Source of the DNA: Streptomyces sp. PKU-EA00015
GTDB lineage: Bacteria; Actinomycetota; Actinomycetes; Streptomycetales; Streptomycetaceae
Assembly (NCBI RefSeq): GCF_013387495.1
Contig: NZ_JABZEE010000001.1
Span: forward strand, 1 to 64,000
Reading direction: 5' to 3'
DNA: 64,000 nucleotides
Below the pieces are notes generated by a model, which was not told where the DNA came from, made no database searches, and was given only the letters and a program-made list of their open reading frames with translations. This document shows, piece by piece, positions 43,404 through 51,454 of the stretch. A program made the position numbers and the translations under genes. Position 1 is the stretch's first letter; each line of letters begins with the position of its first letter.

Positions 43404-43835
43404 GTGATCTCAGGCAAGGTCCGTCGCGGCCACCACAGGGGAGCGTTGCTGCTGGCAACGGTCTTCGCGGTGGTGCTTGCCGTATTCGCGATGCACGCCG
43501 TGACCTCACATCTGCTGCAAGCCCACAGCGGGCACGCCGCCGCGTTGCCGCTCATCGACGCAGGGGGCAAGACTCAGCACGCTCACTCTGACGTCGCCCC
43601 GGGGGACGCCGCCAAAACACCGGACAGCCCGGACGGCGAATCCCCCTGCGACCACGGCGGAGCCGGAGAGATCTGCCTGGCGCTGCTGTGCATCGCCGCC
43701 GCCCTGCTCGCGTTCGCCCGCGGGGGCTCCAACCGCGTCTATGTGCTCCGCCGATGGACGGCACCCACGCACCGCTGGATCAGCCGCACCGGCGACCCAC
43801 CGTGCCTGCACCGACTTTCGATCCTGCGCTGCTGA
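43404..43835 (+). CDS. DUF6153-type membrane protein (second copy)
   Basis: 143 residues from a GTG at 43404; an ATG 26 codons upstream lacks a ribosome site. There are two hydrophobic helices (ALLLATVFAVVLAVFAMHAV and ICLALLCIAAALLAFA), a His/Asp-rich loop between them, and the family-typical end DPPCLHRLSILRC. It is related in layout to the DUF6153-type gene at 41199-41639. It is not preceded by a CsoR box and may be read from its own promoter or with the next gene 89 bp downstream. Confidence 0.65.
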   Translation: MISGKVRRGHHRGALLLATVFAVVLAVFAMHAVTSHLLQAHSGHAAALPLIDAGGKTQHAHSDVAPGDAAKTPDSPDGESPCDHGGAGEICLALLCIAAALLAFARGGSNRVYVLRRWTAPTHRWISRTGDPPCLHRLSILRC

Positions 43836-43924
43836 GAGCTGCACCAGCGTGACGCCGCACCACTGGTGCCGGCGCGGCTTCTGCCTGCTCTCACCCACAG
43901 CAAGATCTGAAAGGCCTTACCCGC

Positions 43925-44602
43925 ATGACCACCGTTCTCGAGCCCGAGCGCCACCAGACTCACGCCTCGAAACATCGCCGCCCCACCTTCGACAAGAAGT
44001 CACTCCCGGCTCGCTACAGCGGGCAGATGCTCTACTTCATGGGCGCCGCCCTCATTGCCGGCGCCGTCGTCCACTACCCGATCGATCCCTCGCTGTACGC
44101 GATCATCTGCGCGGTCGGCGCCGTAGTGTTCCTCCTCGGCACCATCGTCAACGAGTTCGTGCTGGCCGATGAGCGTCCGGCGGTGAGCCAGGCGTTCTCG
44201 CTGGTCGCGTTCTCCCTGCTGCTGTCCTTTGGTGTAGGCATGGTCGGCGGCGGCATCCAGCATTTCGAGCAGTTCCCCGAGCGCAGCGCCTGGATGACTC
44301 CCATCGGCCTGCTCATGTCGTACGTCGCGTTCGTCGCCAAAGACTCCAAGGGCCGCTGGCGGCACCTCGTCAGCCCGTTCGCGGCCGTCGTCGTCGTCAT
44401 CTCGGCCCTCACGTGGCTGGGCATGATCTCCCTCGCCGGCACCATTAGCTCCGGTGGCCACGACCACGGCTCCACGACCCAGACCCCCGCAGAGCCGGAC
44501 CAGACCCCTGCAGAGCAGGACCAGGCTCCCGCTGAGCAGGACCACCCGGCCGAGGCACCCGCCAAGCCGGCAGAGGATGGCCATACGTCCCATAGCCACT
44601 GA
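43925..44602 (+). CDS. Four/five-span membrane protein with His-rich tail, function unknown
   Basis: 225 residues from the ATG at 43925. Hydrophobic helices run from about residue 35 to 165 (GAALIAGAVVHYPI, VFLLGTIVNEFVLA, LVAFSLLLSFGVGMVGGGIQHFE, AAVVVVISALTWLGMISL). The tail begins GGHDHG, carries Pro-Ala-Glu-Gln-Asp repeats and ends HTSHSH, suggesting metal binding. I do not recognise a named family. A decayed relative lies at 46205-46734, so the gene has been duplicated within the island. Confidence 0.75.
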   Translation: MTTVLEPERHQTHASKHRRPTFDKKSLPARYSGQMLYFMGAALIAGAVVHYPIDPSLYAIICAVGAVVFLLGTIVNEFVLADERPAVSQAFSLVAFSLLLSFGVGMVGGGIQHFEQFPERSAWMTPIGLLMSYVAFVAKDSKGRWRHLVSPFAAVVVVISALTWLGMISLAGTISSGGHDHGSTTQTPAEPDQTPAEQDQAPAEQDHPAEAPAKPAEDGHTSHSH

Positions 44603-45065
44603 CCCGGGCCGGCACCTCGTAGCCGTTCTCGCGGGCCACGCGTGGACCACGCTGGGCTCGTAGTCCCGCTCATGGCGCTTGCGCTTGCCGCCGGCGGGCT
44701 CGGGACGCGGCGCGCTCTTGCGGGCGCGCAGCTCGGCGAGGCGTTCCTCCAGCCGGTTCTCCTCGCTGATGATCTTCCCCAGCTCGCCGCGGCGGGTGCG
44801 GCCCTAGACCAAGGACATGGCCTGGTCGGGTGCCTGGCGACTCCCGGTGTCTGTCCTCGGGCGACACCCGCGCGTCCGTACCGACCGTAGGTCTCTCATG
44901 CCCCCGCGAACTCCTTCCGGTGACACAACCGGGAGTGTGCGGCGCGTCAGAGGCCCGGATGCGGTGACCCGAAAAGCCTCTTGTGTATACCCCCAGTGGG
45001 TATACAGTTGGGTGGTGTGGGTCCGCGGAGTCGGGTCACACTGGACGGGATTGGGGATGACGGTC
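44603..45065. other. Intergenic region with a possible gene fragment and CsoR operator 6
   Basis: Between 44620 and 44820 the minus strand reads like the end of a charged protein (GELGKIISEENRLEERLAEL, then RKRHERDYEPS). It has no start, and an in-frame stop lies near 44804, so it looks like a relic of a gene cut by rearrangement. The rest holds CsoR operator 6 and the promoter of the DUF4396 gene. Confidence 0.4.
44985..45005. promoter_or_regulatory. CsoR operator 6, DUF4396 promoter
   Basis: The palindromic arms GTATACCC and GGGTATAC are separated by CCAGT, about 60 bp before the DUF4396 start. The same half-sites occur in operator 3. Confidence 0.82.
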
Positions 45066-45587
45066 ATGGACCACAGCGCACACCACACCAGCACCGCTCA
45101 CGACCACGCCGCGCACCAGACGGTCGGCGGCCACGATGCGCACATGCACGGGGGCGCTTCCTGGGGGACAGCGGCGAAGGCGACGCTGCACTGCCTGACC
45201 GGATGCGCGATCGGCGAGATCCTCGGCATGGTCATCGGCACCGCCCTGCTGTGGGGCAACGTGCCCACCATGGTCCTGGCGATCGCGCTCGCGTTCCTCT
45301 TCGGGTATTCCTTCACCCTCTTCGCGGTCCTGCGGGCGGGCCTGGACCTCAAGTCCGCGATCAAGGTCGCCCTCGCCGCGGACACCGTCTCGATCGCGGT
45401 GATGGAGTTCGTCGACAACGCGATCATCGCTCTCACGCCGGGCGCGATGGACGCGCACCTGTCCGACGGGCTGTTCTGGTCGGCGCTGCTGGGCGGCTTC
45501 GTCGTCGCCTTCTTCATCACGACCCCCGTGAACAAGTGGATGATCGGCCGCGGCAAGGGCCACGCCGTCGTCCACGCCTACCACTGA
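45066..45587 (+). CDS. DUF4396 membrane protein with His-rich N-terminus
   Basis: 173 residues from the ATG at 45066 (GGGGAT nine bases upstream); an ATG at 45057 would add three residues. The first 35 residues are His-rich (HSAHHTSTAHDHAAHQ). Four membrane helices follow, with LHCLTGCAIGEILGMVIG as the family signature, and TPVNKWMIGRGKGHA near the end. DUF4396 proteins recur in copper-resistance clusters; a metal-related membrane function is inferred. CsoR operator 6 precedes it and a terminator follows. Confidence 0.85.
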   Translation: MDHSAHHTSTAHDHAAHQTVGGHDAHMHGGASWGTAAKATLHCLTGCAIGEILGMVIGTALLWGNVPTMVLAIALAFLFGYSFTLFAVLRAGLDLKSAIKVALAADTVSIAVMEFVDNAIIALTPGAMDAHLSDGLFWSALLGGFVVAFFITTPVNKWMIGRGKGHAVVHAYH

Positions 45588-45611
45588 CCACAGCCCGCTC
45601 GACATCGCCCC

Positions 45612-45640
45612 CCCGGCCGCACCTTCACGGTGCGGCCGGG
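45612..45640 (+). terminator. Terminator of the DUF4396 gene
   Basis: A perfect 12-bp stem (CCCGGCCGCACC / GGTGCGGCCGGG) with a TTCAC loop begins 24 bp after the stop. Confidence 0.85.
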
Positions 45641-45732
45641 CACGTTCGTGGTCAGGGGCGTTAGCTGGAGATGTACCCGGGGCTTCCAGGCGGCCGTCCC
45701 GGTTCCGCCGGCCCTGCGGAGAGGGAGGCACG

Positions 45733-46143
45733 ATGTCCAGCACCGTCAAGGACATGCTCGCCACCTACCCGGCCGACCTCGGCGACATCGACCAGGCCAA
45801 GCTCACCCGCTGCATCGAGGAGTGCATCGCCTGCGCGCAGGCGTGTACGGCATGTGCAGACGCCTGCCTGTCCGAGGGCATGGTGGCGGACCTGGCCAAG
45901 TGCATCCGTACCGACATGGACTGCGCCGACATCTGCACCGCCACGGCCGCGGTCCTCTCGCGGCACACCGGCTACGACGCCAACATCACGGCGGCCATCC
46001 TTCGTGCGTGCGCCATGGCCTGCAAGGCCTGCGGCGACGAATGCGAACGGCACGCGGACATGCACGAGCACTGCCGTATCTGCGCCGAAGCCTGCCGAAG
46101 CTGCGAGCAGGCATGCAACGAACTGTTCTCGGCCCTCGGCTGA
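45733..46143 (+). CDS. Four-helix-bundle copper storage protein (Csp/DUF326-like)
   Basis: 136 residues with 18 cysteines in Cx2C and Cx3C steps along four predicted helices (CIEECIACAQACTACADAC; CIRTDMDCADIC; CAMACKACGDEC; CRICAEACRSC). This is the pattern of Csp proteins, which pack many Cu(I) ions inside a four-helix bundle through Cys thiolates. There is no signal peptide, so it should be a cytosolic copper store (Csp3-like). GGAGGCACG precedes the ATG. No CsoR box is seen directly before it, so its control is unclear. Confidence 0.9.
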   Translation: MSSTVKDMLATYPADLGDIDQAKLTRCIEECIACAQACTACADACLSEGMVADLAKCIRTDMDCADICTATAAVLSRHTGYDANITAAILRACAMACKACGDECERHADMHEHCRICAEACRSCEQACNELFSALG

Positions 46144-46204
46144 CGCTCGCCCCATCATCCGTCCCCGCCGGAAGCCGAAATCGCAACGCCGCTCCCACAG
46201 CAGA

Positions 46205-46734
46205 CGGGAAGGCGCCTCCCTGCCGTGGCGCTACCTCGGCTACGTGGGAGCCGACCTCATCAGCGGTGCGGTCGTCCACCACTCCATGGCCCCCACCCGC
46301 TACTCGATGATCGCCGCGTCCGGCGTACCGGTCTTCCTGCTCGCGACTGTCCTCAACGACATCGTCCTCGCGACCGAGAGGCAGCCCCTTCACACATACT
46401 GCGCGTGCTCGGTCAACGATGCTCTCGTTCGGCCTCGGCCTGCTCAGCGGCGGTATGCAGCACTTCGCAGATCTCCCAGAACGCTGTGCCGTGCTGATAC
46501 CGCTGGGCATTGGTCGTGACCGCCCTCACCTTCCTGGGGCTTCACCACATCGCCCCCACCATGGCCGAGTCCGGAGGGGGACACAGTCACAGCGATGTCG
46601 TGCCCGAGAAGGGAAGTGACGAAGGGCCATTCCACCCTCCCAGCCCACCGCCTCTCCGAACGCCACCCACTCCAGCAAGGGGCCCGGGCACGATGACGGC
46701 CACCAGCACTGAGCCGATATGCCTCCGATCGTGA
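46205..46734 (+). pseudogene. Decayed paralogue of the 43925-44602 membrane protein
   Basis: Three pieces in shifting frames align in order with the intact gene: YVGADLISGAVVHHSM...VFLLATVLNDIVLATER, then MLSFGLGLLSGGMQHFADLPERCAVLIPLGI, then ALVVTALTFLGL and a GGGHSHSD tail. The segment corresponding to LLMSYVAFVAKDSKGRWRHLVSP is deleted, and frames change near 46400 and 46510. The start is also lost. It is therefore a pseudogene produced by duplication and decay. Confidence 0.8.
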
Positions 46735-46881
46735 GCGGACAGCCAGAGCGAAATCCGGCAGTCTGAAGCAGCGCGGCCCGAGTGTCTGACCAGTCGGTGA
46801 CTGGATCGATCCGCTGCCAGACCTGATGCGGCCCTCTCGGCGCCCGCATTGCCTGCGCACGCCGGCCCCTGGCGGCGGGGG

Positions 46882-47406
46882 TCAGCGTGGCTGTGGGATC
46901 TGCTCGCGCTGGCGGCGACGCCCGTAGCGGGTTACCCCCCGCGGCTTGAACACCGACAGGGCGGCCGCCATCAGGAGCACCAGCAGGGCGGCGGCGTCGG
47001 CGATCAGCTGGATGCGCATGCCCTCCAGCTCGCCGCCCGCAAGCGCAGCCTGGGCTGCCGCGTCAGCGAGGTGGCCGACCGGCTGCATGTGGACCAGCAG
47101 CAGAAGGGTCGCGACCACGGTGATCAGAAGTTTCGCGATGACCCAGTAGTGCCGCAGCAGCCCCCACACCGTGCCCAGGGACTGCACCAGGCCGGTCAGC
47201 AGGGAGGCGGCGCTGAACGGGACGATCACGTACCAGCCGATCACGTCCATGGCCAGGTAGGCGCCCCGCACGGTCTGGGGCGCGTTGCTGGTCAGCCCGG
47301 TGACGGCGAGGGCGAGGAAGGCTGCGACCGCGCCCAGCCAGCCGACCGAGCAGGCGACGTGAAGCGTGAGCGTCAACTTGCGCAGCCGCGGCGGGAACAG
47401 GGTCAA
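46882..47406 (-). CDS. DUF2269-like integral membrane protein
   Basis: 174 residues starting at a TTG (47406) that overlaps the stop of the upstream 46-residue gene (TTGA), so translation is probably coupled. Four membrane helices are visible (LHVACSVGWLGAVAAFLALAV, YVIVPFSAASLLTGLVQSL, YWVIAKLLITVVATLLLLVHM, LIADAAALLVLLMAAAL), with a basic tail. It resembles DUF2269/CopD-like membrane proteins found beside TetR regulators in Streptomyces. The function is unknown, and control by the divergent TetR is likely. Confidence 0.75.
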   Translation of the reverse strand: MTLFPPRLRKLTLTLHVACSVGWLGAVAAFLALAVTGLTSNAPQTVRGAYLAMDVIGWYVIVPFSAASLLTGLVQSLGTVWGLLRHYWVIAKLLITVVATLLLLVHMQPVGHLADAAAQAALAGGELEGMRIQLIADAAALLVLLMAAALSVFKPRGVTRYGRRRQREQIPQPR

Positions 47407-47543
47407 GGCGTATGCCCAGTCATGCCGCCGCCCGCCAGGTGCACGATGAGGAACACCGCGACCAGGACGATAGCGATCGCCGCAGAGACCTTCACCCAGC
47501 GCGGCGCTCCCTCGTCGTCGGGACGGTTCGGTGAGCCTGCCAT
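47403..47543 (-). CDS. Small single-span membrane protein (46 residues)
   Basis: ATG at 47543 with GGAGGGC upstream. The product has a short charged N-terminus (PNRPDDEGAPRW), one membrane helix (VSAAIAIVLVAVFLIVHLAG) and a Gly/His end (GGMTGHTP). Its stop overlaps the TTG start of the DUF2269-like gene, which supports it being real despite its size. It is probably a partner of that protein and co-regulated by the TetR gene. Confidence 0.75.
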   Translation of the reverse strand: MAGSPNRPDDEGAPRWVKVSAAIAIVLVAVFLIVHLAGGGMTGHTP

Positions 47544-47579
47544 GACGCCCTCCACGGATCCGGCTGCGGGATTTTTTAC

Positions 47580-47594
47580 GAGACAGTATGTCTC
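47580..47594. promoter_or_regulatory. Probable TetR operator
   Basis: GAGACAGTATGTCTC has perfect 6-bp arms (GAGACA / TGTCTC) around GTA. It lies in the 98-bp gap between the small membrane gene (minus) and the TetR gene (plus), the usual place for a TetR auto-operator. Confidence 0.7.
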
Positions 47595-47641
47595 TACTTG
47601 AAACCGAGTGTATCTCCTATGGACGCCCGTATCCTGGGTGA

Positions 47642-48211
47642 GTGCCGAAGCTGTGGAGCGAGACGATCGACGCGCACCGCGCCGCCGTGCGTGAGGCGAT
47701 CCTGGACACCACCGCGATGCTGGTATCCGAGGGCGGGCTGCGGTCGGTGACCATGTCTCAGATCGCCGAGCGGACCGGCATCGGCCGCGCGACGCTCTAC
47801 AAGTACTTCTCCGACGTCGAAGCGGTCCTGCTGGCCTGGCATGAGCGCCAGGTTGCCGGACACCTTCAGCAGCTCGCGGGCATCCGCGACCAGGATGGCA
47901 CGGCCGTGGAGCGCCTGACGGCGGTGCTGGAGGCGTACGCGGGCATCGCCAGGCAGCGGCACGGCGGCGAACTCGCCGCCCTCCTGCACCAGGGCGAGCA
48001 CGTCACCCACGCAGAGCGGCACCTGCACGACATGCTCCAGCACCTCCTCGCCGAAGCAGCCGGCGCCGGTGACCTACGCTCGGATGTTCCGCCGGCCGAG
48101 CTCGCCCAGTACTGCCTTCACGCCCTAACCGCAGCGGCCGCCCTGACGTCCCAGGCGGCTGTGACCCGCCTGGTCGTCGTCACCCTCGACGGCCTGCGCC
48201 CCGTTCCCTGA
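47642..48211 (+). CDS. TetR-family transcriptional regulator
   Basis: 189 residues from a GTG at 47642. The N-terminal HTH is clear (AAVREAILDTTAMLVSEGGLRSVTMSQIAERTGIGRATLYKYFSDVEAVL). The C-terminal ligand domain is helical with several His residues (HAERHLHDMLQHLL). It is divergent from the two membrane-protein genes and should repress them and itself through the 47580-47594 palindrome. The ligand is unknown. Confidence 0.9.
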   Translation: MPKLWSETIDAHRAAVREAILDTTAMLVSEGGLRSVTMSQIAERTGIGRATLYKYFSDVEAVLLAWHERQVAGHLQQLAGIRDQDGTAVERLTAVLEAYAGIARQRHGGELAALLHQGEHVTHAERHLHDMLQHLLAEAAGAGDLRSDVPPAELAQYCLHALTAAAALTSQAAVTRLVVVTLDGLRPVP

Positions 48212-48475
48212 ACCAAGCAGTGCTTGCGGTCGCCAGCCTCGCCCAGACACCCGAGCCGAACCCACGCCAGACTCTCCGCAACAGCGAAGAATCGCCGCCG
48301 GTTCCCAAGCAGAGTCCTATGAGATTCGGCGAACTCGTCGGTTTCCCATCGCAGGCGGGCCCATGGTCGGCTGCTCCCTTCCCTACGCTTCGTGCCGCAG
48401 GCCCGCTCCTCACGACCGACGAAGAGGGCCTGCTCTCGCACCTCGGGCGACGAGACCGCTACCGGCAACCCCAGG

Positions 48476-49441
48476 TCACCGCACACGCCCCCGTGGCTTA
48501 AGCGCCACCGGCGGCAGTGCCGGGGCCGGGAGGCGGCCCCCGTCGTAACCGTGGACCTCGCCGAAACGGGAGCTCTCCATCCAGTCCGTACGGGCCGCCT
48601 CGATCTCCTCGTGGGACCGGCCGATGAAGTTCCACCACATCACGATCTCCTCCTCGAACGGCTCCCCTCCGAGCAGCATCAGGCCGGCGTCCGACTCTGC
48701 GCGCAGCGGGAGTTCGGAGCGGCCGCAGCCGAGGTAGAGCATCGAGCCGGGGAGCACCGGGACCCCGTCCACGTGGGCCTCGCCCGACATGGACAGCACC
48801 GCGTACTCGAAGTCCGGGTCGAGGGGCAGCATCGCCTCCGCGCCGCCGGCCAGGGCGAGGTCCGCGCCGACGATCGGGGTGTACGTCGTGCCCGGCGACG
48901 TCGCTCCGTCGAGGGTGCCGAGCACGACCGTCGCGGTCAGGCCCGGGGCGGTGACCTGCGGAAGCTCGGCGTGGTGCTGGAAGTGCGGCTCGACCGTCCG
49001 GTGCGCGTCCGGCAGCGCCACCCACAGCTGGGCGCCGTGCAGGTAGCGGGCGTGTTGCTGGGGGCTCTCCTCCGAGTGGCTGATCGCCCGTCCCGAGGTC
49101 ATGAGTCCCAGTTCCCTCGGGCGGATGGTCGCCAGCGAGCCCGTGCTGTCGCGGTGCAGCACCTCGCCCTCGTGCAGCCAGCTGACGGTCTGCAGGCCCA
49201 TGTGCGGATGCGGCGGGACCTGCATGCCGGGTTCGTCGGCGATGTCGTCGGGGCCGTAGTGGTCGACGAAGGCCCAGGCGCCCACCATGCGGCGGCCGAG
49301 GTTGGGCAGCAGCCGGCGGACCTCGGTGGACTCGCCGAGCCGGACTCGGCGGGGGCTCAGGAGCTCGCGGACGGGCTCGGCAACGACGAAGCCCCGGCCG
49401 CCGCACACGGACGGGGCGGCCTGACGATCGAGATTGCTCAT
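48476..49441 (-). CDS. Pirin-family protein
   Basis: 321 residues of the bicupin pirin fold. The metal motif HPHMGLQTVSWL, then HRDSTG and LMTSGRAISHSEESP, carry the His/Glu ligands expected for Fe binding in the N-terminal cupin. A matching second domain includes the RSELPLRAES and WWNFIGRSHEEI segments. Bacterial pirins act as redox-linked modulators or quercetin dioxygenases; which applies here cannot be told. It is monocistronic, and the C-terminus ends in KPRGRVR. Confidence 0.92.
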   Translation of the reverse strand: MSNLDRQAAPSVCGGRGFVVAEPVRELLSPRRVRLGESTEVRRLLPNLGRRMVGAWAFVDHYGPDDIADEPGMQVPPHPHMGLQTVSWLHEGEVLHRDSTGSLATIRPRELGLMTSGRAISHSEESPQQHARYLHGAQLWVALPDAHRTVEPHFQHHAELPQVTAPGLTATVVLGTLDGATSPGTTYTPIVGADLALAGGAEAMLPLDPDFEYAVLSMSGEAHVDGVPVLPGSMLYLGCGRSELPLRAESDAGLMLLGGEPFEEEIVMWWNFIGRSHEEIEAARTDWMESSRFGEVHGYDGGRLPAPALPPVALKPRGRVR

Positions 49442-49566
49442 GGGCCCAACCTAGTTCCTGTCCGGTGTCCCGGTCCGGTCATGGGCCCGACTTCCTGAGG
49501 TGGAATGGAAGGACCGGCCGTGCTGTTGACGGGGTCGGCAAGCGCGTGACCGGGGAAGGAGAGCAC

Positions 49567-49911
49567 GTGAGCGAGAGCTACTACGAGTTCGGGACGGCCG
49601 CGGAGCGGTGGAACCGGGCACAGCTGTTCTTCGACGCCAAGGAGTACATGACGGCGGTCCGCATCCTGCGCGGTCTGGTCGAGGAGGTGCCCGAGCAGGT
49701 GGCGCCCCGGCTGCTGCTGGCCCGTGCCTACTACCACTCGGCGCAGCTGGGCAGGGCCGAGACCGAGCTGCGTGCCGTCCTGGAGCGCGACCCGGTCGAG
49801 CACTACGCGCGGCTGATGCTCGGCCGCACGCTGGAACGGCAGGGCAGGCCGGACGAGGCGGCGCCGCACCTGCGGATGGCGGCGGCGATGGCGGGTGAGC
49901 AGCCGGTCTGA
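49567..49911 (+). CDS. Tetratricopeptide repeat protein, small
   Basis: 114 residues from a GTG at 49567 (GGGGAAGGAG upstream). About three TPR units are present (WNRAQLFFDAKEYMTAVRILRGLVEEVP; APRLLLARAYYHSAQLGRAETELRAVLERDP; HYARLMLGRTLERQGRPDEAAPHLRMA). It has no signal or catalytic part; it is a protein-interaction scaffold of unknown partner. It is a standalone gene between pirin and the glucanase, sharing a strong hairpin terminator with the latter. Confidence 0.88.
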   Translation: MSESYYEFGTAAERWNRAQLFFDAKEYMTAVRILRGLVEEVPEQVAPRLLLARAYYHSAQLGRAETELRAVLERDPVEHYARLMLGRTLERQGRPDEAAPHLRMAAAMAGEQPV

Positions 49912-49994
49912 CGCGTCGGCTCCCGTCGGCGCCCGGCCCGCTGTCCGCGGCGGCGTCCGGGCCGGCTCACGCCCCTGAACGTGATCAAGATCCT

Positions 49995-50030
49995 GCGGCC
50001 GCCCCGGGACCACGGCCCCGGGGCGGCCGC
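49995..50030. terminator. Bidirectional terminator between TPR and GH64 genes
   Basis: A 14-bp perfect stem (49995-50008 / 50017-50030, starting GCGGCCGCCCCGGG) with an 8-base loop sits between two convergent genes. Confidence 0.85.
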
Positions 50031-50059
50031 TGCGCCGGCCGGCGGGGCGCCGGCGGCCG

Positions 50060-51286
50060 TCAGTCGAACGGGTCCAACGTGATGTAGGCGTGCTGCGGGT
50101 TGCCGTCGTGCACCAGCGATTCGTGGGCGCCGACGTCGTCGAAGGCGAAGGCGTACGCCTTGCCGTCCGCCATCTGCGCGTGGATCTTGCGGGCGTAGTG
50201 GTTGGTGACCGCGTCCCGGTAGAAGTTCGCGTTGCTGCTGTCGGGCTGGTTGGGGTTGACCAGCAGTGTGGAGCGGTTGAATCCGGCGCACAGGGTGCGC
50301 GAAATGGGGCCGCGCACCTGGTCGTTGGGCGCGTCCAGTTTCTTGTAGCAGCCGAAGACGCTGTCCGCGTCGGGCTTCTGGAACGAGGTGACCACGGCAC
50401 CGGAGGCGTCGGTGAAGTTCATGACGCCGCCCGAGACGCGTCCGTAGTACTTGGTGCCCGGACGGTCGGCGAACGGGGTGACCGTGAGCGTCGAGCCGGC
50501 GTACTTGTTCCAGACGCGGTTGACGTAGTCGTCCATGACGCCCGCGGGCAGGGCGCCGGCCGCCATGCCGTGGCCGGGGGCGAGGGCGCGCAGGACGGTT
50601 CCGTCGGAGCGGGTCTGGATGAGGTTCGCCCAGCCGCCGGGCTGGCCGCGCAGCGCGTTGTAGAACCCGCGGTAGCCGCCGGGCTTCAGCCGGCCGGTGT
50701 TCCTCACCGTGCCGTCTGCCGCCTTCACGCCGACCGCGTACGGGGCGGAGAACATGTCGACCTGGGTGCTGTTGAGCCAGAGGCCGGCGTCGTTGAGCGT
50801 GTACTCCGACCAGTTGAAGAGGATGTTGCGGTTGGGGTCCGACGGGTTCTGCACGGCGGGCTGAACGAGGCCGCCGGTGGTGAGTTTGAAGACCAGCTTC
50901 TGCCCGAACGAGAAGTAGATCCGGCCGGAGAACTTGGGGACGCGGATGGTGAGCGAACGGCCGTTGGCCGGACCGGCGATCGAGGCGTCGGGTGCGGGAG
51001 TGGGCGGGTTGCCGCCGGCCGGCCAGGCGTGGAACGTGCCGGAGGCGTCGGCCCAGCCCTGACGGCCACTGCTCAGCTGGGTGCCGAGGTTGTAGACGTG
51101 GACCGGTTCGCTGCGGCCCGAGTTGTTGGTGATGGTCAGCGACACGGTCTCGGGAACCGCGGCGCCGGCCCGGGCGTCGGCCGGGCTCGTGGCGTCGGCC
51201 GGGGCCGTCGGCCCGGCGGCGGTGAAGCCCGCGGCGCACAGCAGGGCGGCGGCCGCGAGTGCGAGCGATTTCCGTGGAACACGCAT
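50060..51286 (-). CDS. Secreted GH64 beta-1,3-glucanase (laminaripentaose-producing type)
   Basis: 408 residues. A signal peptide (KSLALAAAALLCAAGFTAAG) precedes a GH64 domain. Landmarks are PETVSLTITNNSGRSEPVHVYNLG, RIYFSFGQKLVFKL, NWSEYTLND, STQVDMFSAPYAVGV (with likely catalytic acid residues), and YAFAFDDVGAHES near the C-terminus. It should hydrolyse beta-1,3-glucan of fungal walls outside the cell. No carbohydrate-binding module is attached. A LacI-type operator lies 47 bp before the start, so oligosaccharide induction is expected. Confidence 0.92.
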   Translation of the reverse strand: MRVPRKSLALAAAALLCAAGFTAAGPTAPADATSPADARAGAAVPETVSLTITNNSGRSEPVHVYNLGTQLSSGRQGWADASGTFHAWPAGGNPPTPAPDASIAGPANGRSLTIRVPKFSGRIYFSFGQKLVFKLTTGGLVQPAVQNPSDPNRNILFNWSEYTLNDAGLWLNSTQVDMFSAPYAVGVKAADGTVRNTGRLKPGGYRGFYNALRGQPGGWANLIQTRSDGTVLRALAPGHGMAAGALPAGVMDDYVNRVWNKYAGSTLTVTPFADRPGTKYYGRVSGGVMNFTDASGAVVTSFQKPDADSVFGCYKKLDAPNDQVRGPISRTLCAGFNRSTLLVNPNQPDSSNANFYRDAVTNHYARKIHAQMADGKAYAFAFDDVGAHESLVHDGNPQHAYITLDPFD

Positions 51287-51332
51287 GTTCCACCTCCTCG
51301 GCGTCGATGTCGGTGGGGGTCGGCCATCTCCG

Positions 51333-51346
51333 TGAGAGCGCTCTCA
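51333..51346. promoter_or_regulatory. LacI/CebR-type operator upstream of the glucanase
   Basis: TGAGAGCGCTCTCA is a perfect 14-bp palindrome. It differs from the Streptomyces CebR box TGGGAGCGCTCCCA by two symmetrical bases, and it lies 47 bp upstream of the GH64 start. Confidence 0.8.
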
Positions 51347-51454
51347 GACTCGGGGGCGAGGAGCCGCCCGTCAAGGTGCCGGACAAGGATTTCCGGGCCC
51401 GGACACGGCGGTGCCCGGTCCGGACGCACCGGACCGGGCAGTCGTGACGCGGCA

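Noticed and set aside
27355..48475. Attachment-site direct repeats bounding the whole metal island
   Set aside because: I compared the two boundary regions by eye and found no matching repeat or tRNA end. A computed repeat search would be needed before claiming one integrated island.
48220..48501. A 93-residue open frame between TetR and pirin
   Set aside because: It has no ribosome site, no family resemblance and atypical composition, and it overlaps the pirin 3' end.
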